Assembly (NCBI GenBank): GCA_028532985.1 | Contig: JANCIK010000001.1 | Coordinates: forward strand, 2,666,001 to 2,730,000 | Direction of reading: 5' to 3' | DNA length: 64,000 nucleotides | Source: Stropharia rugosoannulata | Lineage: Eukaryota > Basidiomycota > Agaricomycetes > Agaricales > Strophariaceae | Shown: positions 36,183 to 48,028 of the stretch, piece after piece | Numbering within the stretch: the stretch's first letter is position 1 | How the letters are laid out: each line of letters begins with the position of its first letter | Program-made: the position numbers and the translations under genes | The notes under the pieces: model-generated | Seen by the model: the letters and a program-made list of their open reading frames with translations, nothing else | Databases searched by the model: none | What the model was told of the DNA's origin: nothing

Positions 36183-39100
36183 TTAAACATATATCAGCCC
36201 AACATCTTCCCAAGCACGACTATGGTTAGGATGTGTTGAAATAAAAAGCTCTTCAGTTACACGGCCCAATTCATTCCACATTGAAAGTTGCTTTTGTGCA
36301 TAAGCCTTGAATCCGCGAAGAATACGATTTTGCATGTCAATGGTGTTATGTGCTTCGCTTGCGATATCGGACGGGGGCCGACCGGCGTCCGCACGGGCAG
36401 GGATATTGTCTCGATGTGACCTCCAAGACTTGGCCCTGAATACAAAAAATCTGACGGTCCAGTTCATTTCGTGTTTGGTTAATTCAAGTTCTTCCGACCA
36501 ACGAAGATGCTGAGCACGAGCCCTAAGCCAATTTACACGGAGAACTATAGATCTTGTTAAGTAACGAATCAAATATACAAATACATACGTACAATCCTCC
36601 AAACGCTGAGAGGTCTACTGCGTGGCTAGACTCGAAATCGCGAAACACAACACACACACACACCCAGCGGAGCGAGATCCTATCCCTTAGATCGAGCGAA
36701 CGCCCTCAACTAAACGGCTAGTATAATCTATGCTCTGCTCTGGTTCCCGTTCTGGGCGTGCGATGCGCGCACCTCGTGTCCTCTAGTCTTTGTAATAGCA
36801 AGTAGTGCCTGCAAGTTCGTTTGTAAGGAGGGGTTTAATTCTAGTAAATCTCGGATAGAGCCCGGTTGCTAGTGGCGTGCGCTAGGCAAAATGATAAATG
36901 AAATAAGTTGTTTTTAGCGAACGGCTTCGCTGCGCGCACTTCCGGGTCCGGTGACCTCGTGCGATGCGCGGACTCTCCAAAGTCCAACAATCCAAGACTC
37001 TCCAAAGTCTTTCACCCGGTGGTGCAGTCTCGCAGTCTAAACACTACAGTGCGAGTTTCCGTACACGGTTGTACTGACTCCTCACTGAGCTCTCCAAATG
37101 ACCCGGTGGCCAGAAGCTATCCAAAACTCCTATGATTCACGAATACTTCACAGTTTAAAACCCTAACAAAAGCTAAACACAGCCCGCTGACGGCCTGGGA
37201 CAGAACCCAGCACACAGATCTAGTGGGTAGACAATTGCTTAAATTACTATAGACAAGAATACAGGTTTATATGCGATGCGCGCATGTGTACTATTAATAG
37301 GGTAAAGTAAATACTAGCAACGCGCGGCCAAAGGTCCGCGCATCGCATCTGGGCTTCCCTTTAGTGTCCTGGTCCCTTGGCACTCGCTGCGCGCATGTCG
37401 GTCGTTCCCTCGGGCTTTTGCGCGTCTTTTGATGCGCGCCGCCACGGTCACATGATGTGTGGACTTAGGCAAATTCTGCCTTTGCGATGCGCGCACATGA
37501 GATGCGCGCACAGCCCTTCACACCGCCTTTGGTACTCGCTCAGCTGTACTCACACCGCACTTAGCCGGTGCTTAACCGTTCTACGCACACCTGATCGCTC
37601 GCACGGATGGCCAAACTATGCACTTTTTAGACTGTGCAGCTCGCTGACCAATCCCTCTCGCGATACGGAGCGCGCAGGCGCTTATAGTCATGAGGCTCGC
37701 GCGCTGATAGCTATAGACTACGAGGCAGGCTCAACTCTAGTCTCTCTGTGTTTCCCGCGCGCAGCTATCCCACTAACGGGCCTTCTGACTGTTTACACCC
37801 GTAGCCAAAAAGCAGCCCTGTCAACGCTCACTGGTTTCAAGTGCTTCCGTTCTCTGTCCGACGGGAACCGACTCGGTCTCCGGGGCATCAGACCTGTTGC
37901 TTGTATCAGGGTCAGTTTCAACATTGAGAGTGCTCCATATCCATGACAATCGTAATTGACTTCCTCCCCGAACATTTGGATTGAAAACTGCTTCACTTGC
38001 TTGAGTATCCTCACGAGTAAGTTTCGGAAATCTTTTTTGTACTTCTTCCTCTGATGATAGAGAGACCATTACGGCTCTGTTGGCCTGGAAAGCTTGTCTG
38101 TTTAGAGATATTGATGCTGATAACATTCCAACACGTGTTGTGGCCCTTGTTAAGTGTGACCCGGTGGACCCCCGAACATTGTTTTTGTACACCCAGGACA
38201 ATTGAACAATCGCCGATCGAATAGATTCCAGGATATCTTCGGTGTGACCTTTCCGAATCGCAAGTTCATGTTCTTGTAATCTACTCACAGTCTGCTTGTC
38301 ATCGCGGTGAAGATGTCGAATCATACTTTCCGTGAAAGCTGATGGGAAAGGTAGTCTCTGCTGCTCGGGATCGGCCCGACTTACTTCATAATGCTCTGTG
38401 CTGTCGGCGTCATCATATTCAATTTCGATCAAGGAATTGTCGGCGTCCGCCCGATCGGTGAAAATTGCAACGGCTTCTTGCCCAATGTACTCGCAAGCCT
38501 GCTTTGAGAATTTATCCACTCGGGTCCGAAGATTTCTGCGCCGACGAACCAGATCCTGTCGTTGAGTTACAGTTGGATGTTTGGATAATTTTCGAACATG
38601 CGATCTTATTTCAGCTCTGTAGTGAATAATTAGTATATTAAGAATCATTGTTTCTTGTTACTAACTGTGTTTGCTCAATCTTGAGGCCCTGAGATATCCA
38701 CGTTGCCTGTCCAGTTGATCCATCTTCCTTCATTTCCTGTTCGGACAACATTAATTCAACCTCCTGTCTGGATGCTGCTTTCTTGATCTTCGGAGCATAA
38801 ATATCCATTCCATCGGGTTTCTCTTCCCTTGTTCTTTCAGCAGCCAATACTTCTGTCTCCCATCTGTCTTTCAGCTGTGGCCCAATCTTGTTGGTGAACT
38901 GCCTGAAATGTTCGGAGGCCTCCGAAGCCTCTTTGACTGCCCTTGTGTATTTCTTCACAATTGTTGTTCCTATGTTTTCATTAGATCATTTCCATTACAT
39001 ATTGATAGTAATCTACATCACCTATATGAATCATTTTTTTCCAATTTGAGTCTCCCATATGGTCATCCAAAATTTCAGTTCGATGTGCCGTTGTCACCCC

Positions 39101-41355
39101 CCGAGCTCCTCTTGAAACTTTATTCAAGAGACTCCAAAGAGTCTCCAATATCTCTCCATCAACAATGCCCGCACCGGGAATATATGTGGATGCCCATCGG
39201 TACAAACATTCATCCTTGTGTCCATGGACATGCCATAACCCAATAGCCCGGATTAGTCTTAAGCGGCGTGGAAGCGAAATACCTTTCATTTTAGCAAATC
39301 GCGCACGTTGGTGAATTCCATATATGCACATGATGTCGTAAATCATCATTGCCTGCTTTATCCCATCCATGTTTGTATTCTTCACTGCTTCTGAGAAGCT
39401 ATAATCCATGCAGATTTGCCGTTCCCCTAGTTGAAAATCCACAACACTGCTTGGGCAGAAACAACCATGTCTTGCACAAGCCTGGGCGCCGATCCCCCTT
39501 GCCCTTCTGCCAGCAACAACCTTTTCGCTGTCTAGTTGCGCACGGTGAGAATGGCAATCAATTTTCTTTAATAATAATTAATATATTTAAAATGTATTCC
39601 GAAGGCACTAAGTACATACCTGCTTAAACAGCTTGGAATATTTGGGTGCATCAGCCAGATGCTCCTTGTATGGCTGTGCTGCTGTCATGAACGCATCTCC
39701 ATGGGTGAGGTGAACGTCGTCCGCTTCATTCCGCTGATTAAGATGATCCGCCTTGAAATTGCCATCCGCACAAAATTTCCGAATGTAAAGGTATTGGTGA
39801 GGATTGTTTTCCCAATTCTCAGGTAAATTGATTCCTGGTTGAGGACAGGTTGGACAAAAAAGAGCCAGATGTTTGTTGATCGGCGCCGTGCCGGTCTCCG
39901 AAGCAGAATCATCGGAGTCGATTGCCATGAGTATTGCATCATTGTTGGCGTCTTTTCGAGGCTCCGAGTTAGGAGCTCGAGCGGTTTCCGCGTCGGGACC
40001 CGTGTCGGGAAATAGCCCGGTGCCCAATTCTGTGGGTGCGTCCTTATCGGCCTCCGCCCGGGTGGCCTCCGATAGTGCGTCCATAAACTCATATAGCTGT
40101 CTATCATATGCCCGCCCGTGTATTTTCCATAACTTCATGTTTCTATAGCATCGGCTGAGGCGCCGAAGTTCTCGGTATCGATCTACCACTGCTGCAGGAT
40201 AAGATGGGCAGGTAAGGCGTCGAAGTTTGGCGTAATATTGGTACGCTGAAGTCTTGCATTCCAGGTTTGAGACACGAAAGTCCTTGAGGACTGTAAAGGT
40301 GAATACGGTCTCAATTTTATCGTAGCTTGTCGGTAACATTGACAATTCAATCCAGGGTAAATCAGGTTCTTGTAGTGAGCCAGGGCATAAACACCGAACG
40401 AAAGGTAAGTGATGAACACCTGTCACGTCAACGATAGTAATGAACTTGTTGTCTTGATTATCATATGGTCTAGGTCTGGGAAGTATGTTTGGGTAGCCAA
40501 GTCGCATGTCAAATTCTTCCTCCAAGATTTCGTCTTCCCAATCTTCGGGCTCCGGGACGGTGCCGACCCGAGCCTCGCGCTCAAGGTCAGCTTCATGGAA
40601 TTCTTCTGTTGCGATGTCAGCTGTAGGTAGCTCCCAGTTTGGATCTCGAAGGAAAGATTAACATTTGATATTAAAGACAGATTAAACTTCTACCTGCATC
40701 TTCAACATAAGGCCTAGATGGACATCTTTGCCCTTGGTGGCCTAGGTGTAGTTTTATTCCCAGTTGCCACAGAGCGCCAGTCTTAAAGCAACTCCCTTGC
40801 CATCTCTCGATTCGGTGTAGAATTTGGAATTGATGTTCGCGACGGCAGCACACAGTACACAGAAATCGGCCGCCGAAGCAATCCCGGCACCGCCATTTCC
40901 CTTGATTTAAGTTACAAGCTTGACATTTTAGATTTTCGGGAGCAGGTGCTTCGTTTGCAATCCAGATTTGCAAGTGCCGCTTCCGTCGGTGCACCCATTC
41001 ACGAAGAAATGTATTCTGAGACTAGGAAATGTAAGCTGACATCTTTATTTGACTATTCTTGACTTACCTTTCCCCTATGCACAAATGCAGGCAGAGCTTC
41101 AAGATTTCTTATTGTGTCTTCCTGAGTAACATCTCCTGGGTACTGCGCCATGGTGAATATCTCCTCTACACTCTGCTGTGTGCAAGGTACTGATGCCTTT
41201 GTTGCTGCAGGAACAGTGTACACTCCGGCCATTTTTCTTGGACGTCGAGCGTGTGCCCTACGTTGTTTCACTGGTCTGCCTTTATCGTTTAATTGGATAG
41301 GCTCGTCATCTTCGCTCCCGACGGACATCATATGTATGTGGCTGCGAGAACTCAT
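36183..41355 (-). pseudogene. KDZ transposase with CxC2 cysteine cluster, interrupted
   Basis: Kyakuja-Dileera-Zisupton transposase. ATG at 41353-41355 starts MSSRSHIHMMSVGSEDDE. Order: a basic N-terminus; LREWVHRRKRHLQIW; the CxC2-type zinc cluster CQACNLNQGKWRCRDCFGG then LCTVCCRREHQF; ITIVDVTGVHHLPFVRC; ECKTSAYQYYAKLRRLT; CPTCPQPGINLP; catalytic ADGNFKADH (Asp 39764-39766); ARHGCFCPSSVVDFQLGERQ; MIYDIMCIYG (Asp 39335-39337); GLWHVHGHKDECL; IVDGEILETLWSLLN (Glu); and ILDDHMGDSNWKKM. The C-terminal helical part runs to ETSER at 37829, where a 1,215-bp insertion (36608-37822) breaks the gene. Removing it joins SER to LEDFLRVNWLRARAQHL and the frame continues to GLIYV (stop 36183-36185). The DDE-type residues are intact, but the full-length protein cannot be made unless the insert is spliced or lost. 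Confidence 0.9.
36608..37822. mobile_element. 1,215-bp non-coding inverted-repeat element (hAT-like MITE?)
   Basis: Inserted in the transposase gene, flanked by AACGCT on both sides (36602-36607 and 37823-37828). The flanks extended to 8 bp match at 6 of 8. Ends are imperfectly inverted: GAGAGGTCTACTGCGTGGCT on the left and, complemented, GACAGGGCTGCTTTTTGGCT on the right. Composition differs sharply from its surroundings, being GC-rich and carrying about eight copies of the word GATGCGCGCA or variants. No coding potential beyond chance ORFs. The CAGGG-like end and 6-8-bp duplication suggest a non-autonomous hAT element; this is inference. Confidence 0.75.
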
Positions 41356-42067
41356 TATCAGAGGACAGAGATCAGCAAAGGAGAAGTGAAGTTCTATGAT
41401 ACCTTTCGTATTCCTTTTATATGTTCGGTACAAACAATTGACTTGGACCCGTTACCCAATGAAGTAACAAGTTAGAATTAAATATGTTCAATGAATTTAG
41501 AATACTATGACAACATTGTATTTGTTATCTTATTGTTTTTTTTTACTCTTGTTCTTGTTTATTGTTCAGAACTTCAGTGCACAGCATATTACAGGTCAGT
41601 AAAGAACAACAACCTGTCTAAGCGGGTTGGCCATGGATGCAAATACAACAGTATAATATAATATCTTTTGTATAATGTACATGGGCACACTTCGTATGCA
41701 ACGGGTATTGCCTAGTTGCATTATCTGCATCGAACACGACCAATATTTATTTACAGCAGTAGAAACGGTGTAAGTTGATCAAAGTCTAAGAAGGATGAGG
41801 AGAATAACATCATCCCACTCTGCATCGGGTGTTCACTGCAATTACACTCTCTATCATAGAATCTGTATGTATTCTTCAATAAATCTCGTGAATATCTACC
41901 TCATTACCTGATATCAGCTGTATAGATCGGCATCGGTCGGCGACATGTCGGAATCACCGATCAGATTGTATACTTTAATTTATCGATGGCGTGCAAATTG
42001 CGACAGCGTGCGCCTTGCCAAAAGGGGTCAAATTCTAATTACTAACGACATTCCCCGTTCATTATCC
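41356..42067. promoter_or_regulatory. Divergent region, KDZ transposase / WF-motif gene
   Basis: About 710 bp between the transposase start and the preferred start of the next plus-strand gene. AT-rich, with a T-run near 41540, then a TCGG/CCGA cluster at about 41926-41960 (GATCGGCATCGGTCGGCGAC ... ACCGATCAG). An in-frame ATG at 41945 could lengthen the downstream gene by 41 residues. Confidence 0.45.
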
Positions 42068-44464
42068 ATGCCTCCGTCTACCGAAGAGACAGTGATTGCA
42101 GTGGCGAAGGATGCATCAGTTCCAGAGCCATGGACAGCCAAAGAAGAAGAGATCTTGAAAACCCATCTGGATGCATATAAGGCCCAGAAGAGAGGGCAAA
42201 AAAACACATGGTTACGAGATGTTGTTTTACCGCTGATAAGGGAATGCTATAAGGAAAGGTATAGCCGGAATGCTATAGAGAAGGATCCAGAGGCAAAGAA
42301 GCAATGGAAGAAGAGGAAATTGGTGAGCAAAACACTGATTGACCCACCGGTCGGTGTCCGAATCGGCTCAAAAACGCTAATGGCATAATTATTTAGCGGG
42401 TCTACAACTGGTTTCGCAATCATGGAAGAAAAGAACGTACCCCCCATATTCCAGGGCTCAACTACAAAATGACTTTTGATACCGTTGTCACTGCCAAAAA
42501 AAAAAAAGGAAATTGAGGTTTTGGCACGGAGTCGGGCCGGCGCCGACATCGATGCCAGCAGTCGGGAATGGATAGGTCACTACCAAGGAGCAAAAAAAAT
42601 AATCAAGGAAGAACTGACAGATGAAGAACGGGAAGAGTACTTGAAGGAGTTGGAGCAATGGCAACTAAACGGTGTGCCAAAGGACATACAGATTGAGTGA
42701 GCGCCAAGATCTTCGTTACTTCGATCTTTAATCACGTCAACATTAGGAACGCCATGAAATATTCCACTAAAGTGGCCAAAGCGGCGGATAAGATCAAATG
42801 GGAAAGTATGGGCATCCGAACAACATCATTCTCCTGCTTCCAAGGCGAAGACGGGAAAGGGGTGTACGCCGTGTGAGCATATCAATTGTGTTTAACCAGT
42901 AGTGCGTTCCTAAAAACTGAACAAATATAGCTTTGACACGCAGAATATGCAGGGCAGCTCCCCTACATATGTTCCTAGCTTCCAGAGATGGGCTCCAAAG
43001 GAATTCAATTTGTTCCTAAAGAAATACATCGAGTATACCAAATTTGCTATCAAGCTTAGCGCCGTCGGTCCGAACGGGGATGCTAATTCCACTGGTAGTC
43101 CAGTATTGGTCAACAAGGGTGGTTTGCCACGTGTACCGCCCGCAATCACGAGCAGCACAGGTGTCGAATACCTTGAAACGCAGGAAAGGGCAATACGCCA
43201 ATACATTGGTCAACACTACAAGTTGGCGTATGGCAGAAAAGCTGCCACACCTTACAAATTTATGACTGACGGGGATTACCATTGGAGCATTTTTGTTGAC
43301 GAAATCTACATGCCCGATGGAATTGAATTCAGCGATCCTCACAGTTACAAAGTTCATCAGACCAGCCAGATTTTGAGATTATGGAGATATAGGGAAAGCC
43401 AGGGTGAACTGCCATTCCGGTTTTCAAATGTGAAGCAGGATGACATACCAGGATCTGCCCAATACCCTGACGGAATGTTGACGGAGTTTAAAGCCCCCAG
43501 CTCACGGTCAGTCCCTACAGAAGAAGAGACAACTGCTGATCAAAGGGCGGAAGTGGTAGATGTCGGCGCCGATGCGGGCTCCGACATGGCAAACCTCGGC
43601 GCCGGGGCGGGCTCCGAAGACGCACACGCTGGTGCAGAGACAGCCTCCGACAGTCATTCAAGTACGGAATGTGCAGACTCGAATGAAATTTCAGGTTCAC
43701 GGAAGGAGCAGAACCAGGGAACCAGCCAAGCTCCCAAGGTTTGTTAAATCATTTCTGTCGTTGGTGAATATAAAGTGACTATAAATCAGCAACACGAGGT
43801 TTCAGTGGAATTTGCCTCGGGAAAAGGGCAGGAAAAGCAGGGCGGCGCCGACCGGGAGCCGACGACTAGGTTACCTACGCCAGCAGAGTCCACTGACAAG
43901 TTTTTACATGACACCGATACAGATAACTCGGTCGCCGATCGTTCCCGTGTTCAAAAGGAAAGACCTCGGCCAAGACCGAGAGGTTTGGCTTCAACACAAA
44001 GGTTGTCGATGAACATTCCAGCACTTACCCCAGATGTGTCAGTGGCATCCAGTCAGACACCTGATGGTGTTGTACACTCTGAGGATGATAGCAGCGACCC
44101 AAAGCAGGTGAAGATCAGACAGGGTAAATCCACCATCAGGAAAATAAGGATCGAATCTCCTGAAAGTGAAGTGGCTTCGGATGGACCCGATCGGCCCCCG
44201 AGCACGCCAGTCCGAAATCCGATGCCTGAAACTCCCGCACTCCGGCCACGCAAGAAAAACTTTAAGCAACAACAGGATCCCAGGATTGAAAATGAAACAC
44301 ATTCCCGGCAGCCGACCGAGAATCTATATACTCGTCAAATGCCTGGAAGATCTCGTAAACGTACAGAAAAAGGTGCTGCATATGATCAGATGATTGGGTC
44401 TAGTCCCACAGTTGTTGGTTCTTCACCATCCATGACCATTTATAAGAAGAGAGGGGACAATTGA
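42068..44464 (+). CDS. Transposon-encoded protein with WFRNHGR motif, frame shifted
   Basis: Unassigned. From ATG 42068: MPPSTEETVIAVAKDASVPE, then WTAKEEEILKTHLDAYKAQK and, across an intron (42323-42396), KLRVYNWFRNHGRKERTP, a helical basic segment that looks DNA-binding. The frame then meets a run of 12 A (42496-42507): read straight it ends after a few codons, whereas the next conserved-looking stretch (EIEVLARSRAGADIDASSRE) is in another frame and would be continuous if the run were 11 A. Later exons give NAMKYSTKVAKAADKIKWES, VPSFQRWAPKEFNLFLKKYI, a low-complexity Asp/Ala/Gly part with repeated GADAGSD/GAGAGSE words, and a Ser/Pro/Arg-rich basic tail to 44464. It may be a pseudogene, a slippage-expressed gene or a homopolymer error. 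Confidence 0.6.
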
Positions 44465-44601
44465 ATACTCAGATACTTGGATGTATATCGGAATAGCAAT
44501 CAATTTATAATGATGACAAGATATGACATTACAAAAAACAATAAACAGGTAGGGGTTAAGTACATCCACAAAAAGTATATACACAATACAAGTGCTTCAA
44601 C

Positions 44602-47600
44602 TCATGTCTTCTTTTTCTTCCCGTGTCCAGTTGTCATCACGCGGCGGGGCGGCTTGTCATTCATTTTCCTCTTCTTGCTGACTCTCCCGGCTATGGTATC
44701 CGTGTCGTCTTGAAGCTCTGGAGGTATTGGGGGATGTGTTTCCACCCACAGTTCTGCACCTGCCGCGCGTTTACGCAACCGAGACGGACCGGGAACCAAG
44801 TCGGGCGCCGTGGAATCGTCGTCCTCGATGTTAGTGAGTGGAGAGAGGCGGTCTGGATCCATCATCGCGTTGATGCCCTGAGACATTAGCCGCTGCTCTG
44901 TTGCGGCGTCGTGTGATTTTTCCAGAAGCTGGTCGATTGCGTTGACCAGGGCTGGGTTGGCTCCCATCTGAACAGCTATGTCGCCTGAGAATAAAAGAAA
45001 TTATTACAAAAATACCAGAACGGAAGAAGTACTTACTTGACTCCTCCAGTGGACAGTCTTGACGTCCATCCGCGACACCAAGGGAATCCTTCTGAGTTGG
45101 GATGGACATCGCTGTGGGAATGGACGCAGAAACAGTAGGATCTTCGACTTCATTAGATGCCTTGGCAGCTTCCTCTGATCCGCGTTGAGCGATGCCCGTG
45201 GGGTCTTGCAGCGGATCCGCAGTTGCAACGGCGGTTGTCGCCTCAGCAATCATCTCGGAGTCCGGCTGGATCTCCTGCTGATGCTCAGAGTCCTCTGGCA
45301 GCGGATCCAGAGTCGGAACGGCTGATTTCGCGCCGGCCACGTCCTCGGAGTCCGGGTTGTTCCCCTGCTGGTTCTCAACGGAGGGAGAATAGGAGTCCCG
45401 CGGGCCTGCGTCATCCACAGAGGTCTCCGCAAATGGTTCAGCATTTGCAGTAGGTTGCGATTCTTGGCCCGGTTGCTGATCTTCATTTGACACTGATTGC
45501 TCGGGCTCCGTGTCCTGTACGTCGGTCGGTTCCGTTTGTTGTCCGGGAAATTCATCGCCGGTCATCGACTGCTCAGGCCCCTGCGCAGTATCTTCTGGAC
45601 CCAATGACTGGGCTGTGACCAACTGCTCGTCGACAGACATCGGCGATGTCGACCGTCGGTGCGCCTCCAGACCCTCGTTGATGGCATGTTCGGCCTCCGC
45701 AGGCTCATGCGCAGTAGCTTCCGATGGTGGCCGGGCCGGAATCACCACTTCCGCAAGCTCTTGTGCATCATAGTCGGCGGCCGGCCGGGGGTGCTGCGCA
45801 GAAGGCATGTGCCCCTGTTCGCCTTGTACGATGGCCTCGGTGCCCGACGAACTATCCGATAACACATACCGTCGCTTGCGGGAGGAAACGGGTCGGTAGC
45901 TGACTTCTGTCGAGGTGTTCAGAAGGCCATCATCTTGGACTTGTTCTGACCGTGGTATTGATCCTCGATCGAGTGCAATTGCCATCCGCGAGACTTGTTC
46001 CCCGACTCGATGTAACCTTTTCCCCTGTGCCACCTGTTCGGACATCACCTGCTGCACGTTGTCCATCACAACTCGCACATCTTGCAATGTCTTCACTAGA
46101 AGCTCGCCCAGGTTCGTTGGAATGAAGTCATCGGCGACGCCCCGACCGGTCTCCACGGCCTGAAGAGGCTGTGCAAATTGACCCAAGGGCGTCTCATAAT
46201 GCAGAGTCGACTGCAATCGGTATCGGTCGCATGCCGACCGGGAACGCCGCCTTGCCATATTCTTGACTTCTTTTTCGCCCCACCCGTCGTCTTCGTCAGA
46301 GCTGGTTGCCTTGTCGTCGGAGTCGGAGCTTCGACTGTCGTAGCCATCATCAGTCACATACCTCCTCCTGTTGTCCTCGCCGCGGCTAAGTTCACATTTT
46401 ACCTTCATCGTCTTGCATCGGAGACATGCAATCCGCTTCTCATCGGGATCCCTTTCCCATTTCAAGCGGTCCCGCAACGTGTACTTGTCGCGATATTGGC
46501 AGGCATGGCCGCCCAAGAGACACCGCTTGCAAGGACGAGGGGACTCGACGACCGCTGACGCCTTCCTCTTTTTGGCCTCCTCCAAAGGTTTGAACGTCGG
46601 ATCCAAACGGCTGGGCTCGCCGGCATCTTCACTTAGTTCCATGTATTTCTTGCGCATGGATCTCCGTGTCGGGCCCCGAGTCGGTGGCCGAGGAGCAATG
46701 TCATCCTTTCTTGGACGCTTCTTTGTCGGAAGAACTACCTCTGGCCGTGTGGACTTGTTAGGTGGACGGCGTGCCCGATTTGAAGTACCGGTCCTATTCT
46801 CGTTGGTATTCGCGTTTTCATCGTCCCCGTTGCTCTGGTCAAGCTGGTCTACCTCCATATCCTGGTTCGCCGTTGTGTCCATGGCCTCCAAACCCGTGGA
46901 ACCTGGTGTTTCCATCTGGCGATCCAGACGCGAAGGACCTGCTTTGGCCATTTCATGCTGCATCGGGGTCTCTCCGACGTCCTTCGGCATCGTTCCGACC
47001 TTTGAGGGGGCTAGGGCAGTTTCCAAGGGCCCTATGAGCTGCCTTTGCTGATCGGCGACCGAGTTCGCAACGCCGTCAACTTTCGGAACCACACCAACTA
47101 GCTTCGGCGGTCTCGGTGGTGATATTCGGACTGGGCTCGGAGCATGTCCGAGGTCTTTCAAAGACCCAATCTCTCCTGTTTCTACCGTCTCGACTCTTGA
47201 TCCCTGGGCTAGCGGCTCTTCGTCCGAGGACACATATACTTTTGACGTGATTTTTTTGCGCGTCTGTATATATATTAGTTACCATTATTTTGTAAATATC
47301 TGCCTTCTTACCCTACGAGGCTGCTTCTTTGCCGTATCGGTGGGCAATGTGGCCCAGGTGACAGAGTCTAAAGAGCGCGTAATAATGTCAGCATGGAACC
47401 ATCAGCATGTCTTGTTGGGCTCACCTTCGTCCCTCTCTTTTCCTTTGCCTTTCTCTTCCTTCTTTGTCCTTCCCCTCCCTTTATCCGCACTCTGTTCCAT
47501 CTCCTTCGCGTCGGTTCCATCCTTTGCCTTGTTTTCCTTAGTTTTTGACTTCATTTTGAACCAGCTAGGGATTGCATGGCCTATATCAAATGTCATTAAT

Positions 47601-48028
47601 GTACAAAGTAATGTAGAACATTGAAATAACGTACCACCAAATAACACATTTTTCGGTATCCCACCCGCACTCTTCTCTATACCAACTAGTGCGGTCATCC
47701 CTCCGGTCATCCGGCTATGCAGACCATCAAAAGTGAAAACTTGCTTCGATTTTTCGAGATCGACACCGTAGTGGTAGACATAGTCTACTAGCGTCCATGG
47801 CGTAGTTTCACGGTTTAACTGGTGCCGACGCAGCTGAAGCGGGATCATAAGAATGTATTGTCAGAGAAAATCAGTTGGTGATGTGAAAAAACTACTCACC
47901 TCTTTAGCGCGCGCCCACAAACTGGGCCACCGCTCTGGAAACCCCGTCTCATCCTTGCGCGCCCAAATGTCAACCAACTGCTTATGCAACTCGGCGCGTG
48001 AGGAGAGGAAGGCGCTTTGGGACGACAT
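44602..48028 (-). CDS. Transposon-encoded protein with split Zn-cluster-like cysteines
   Basis: ATG at 48026-48028 gives MSSQSAFLSSRAELHKQLVD. Splicing adds TTPWTLVDYVYHYGVDLEKS, RMTGGMTALVGIEKSAGGIP, KNVLFGGHAIPSWFKMKSKT, a Lys/Glu-rich stretch, and DSVTWATLPTDTAKK, with all joins in frame. The large exon (about 45040-47250) is disordered and basic/acidic, but contains two cysteine triplets, CKRCLLGGHAC and CLRCKTMKVKC, each CxxCx6C, about 28 residues apart. That is the spacing of half a Zn(II)2Cys6 site each, so one metal cluster could be built from two halves. A DVRVVMDNVQQVMSEQVAQG helix follows. The last exon (from 44991 down) starts GDIAVQMGANPALVNAIDQL and ends GHGKKKKT. It is probably DNA-binding; function is unknown. 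Confidence 0.65.

Noticed and set aside
36648..36664. Short AC repeat at the edge of the 1.2-kb insert
   Set aside because: A brief microsatellite with no sign of function.
37377..37946. 189-codon plus-strand ORF in and beyond the 1.2-kb insert
   Set aside because: It crosses the insert boundary into antisense transposase sequence, and its composition just reflects the GCGCGC repeats.
46371..47051. 226-codon plus-strand ORF opposite the large exon of the split-Zn gene
   Set aside because: It is antisense to a spliced gene with coherent joins and has no domain; GC-rich coding DNA often leaves the opposite frame open.
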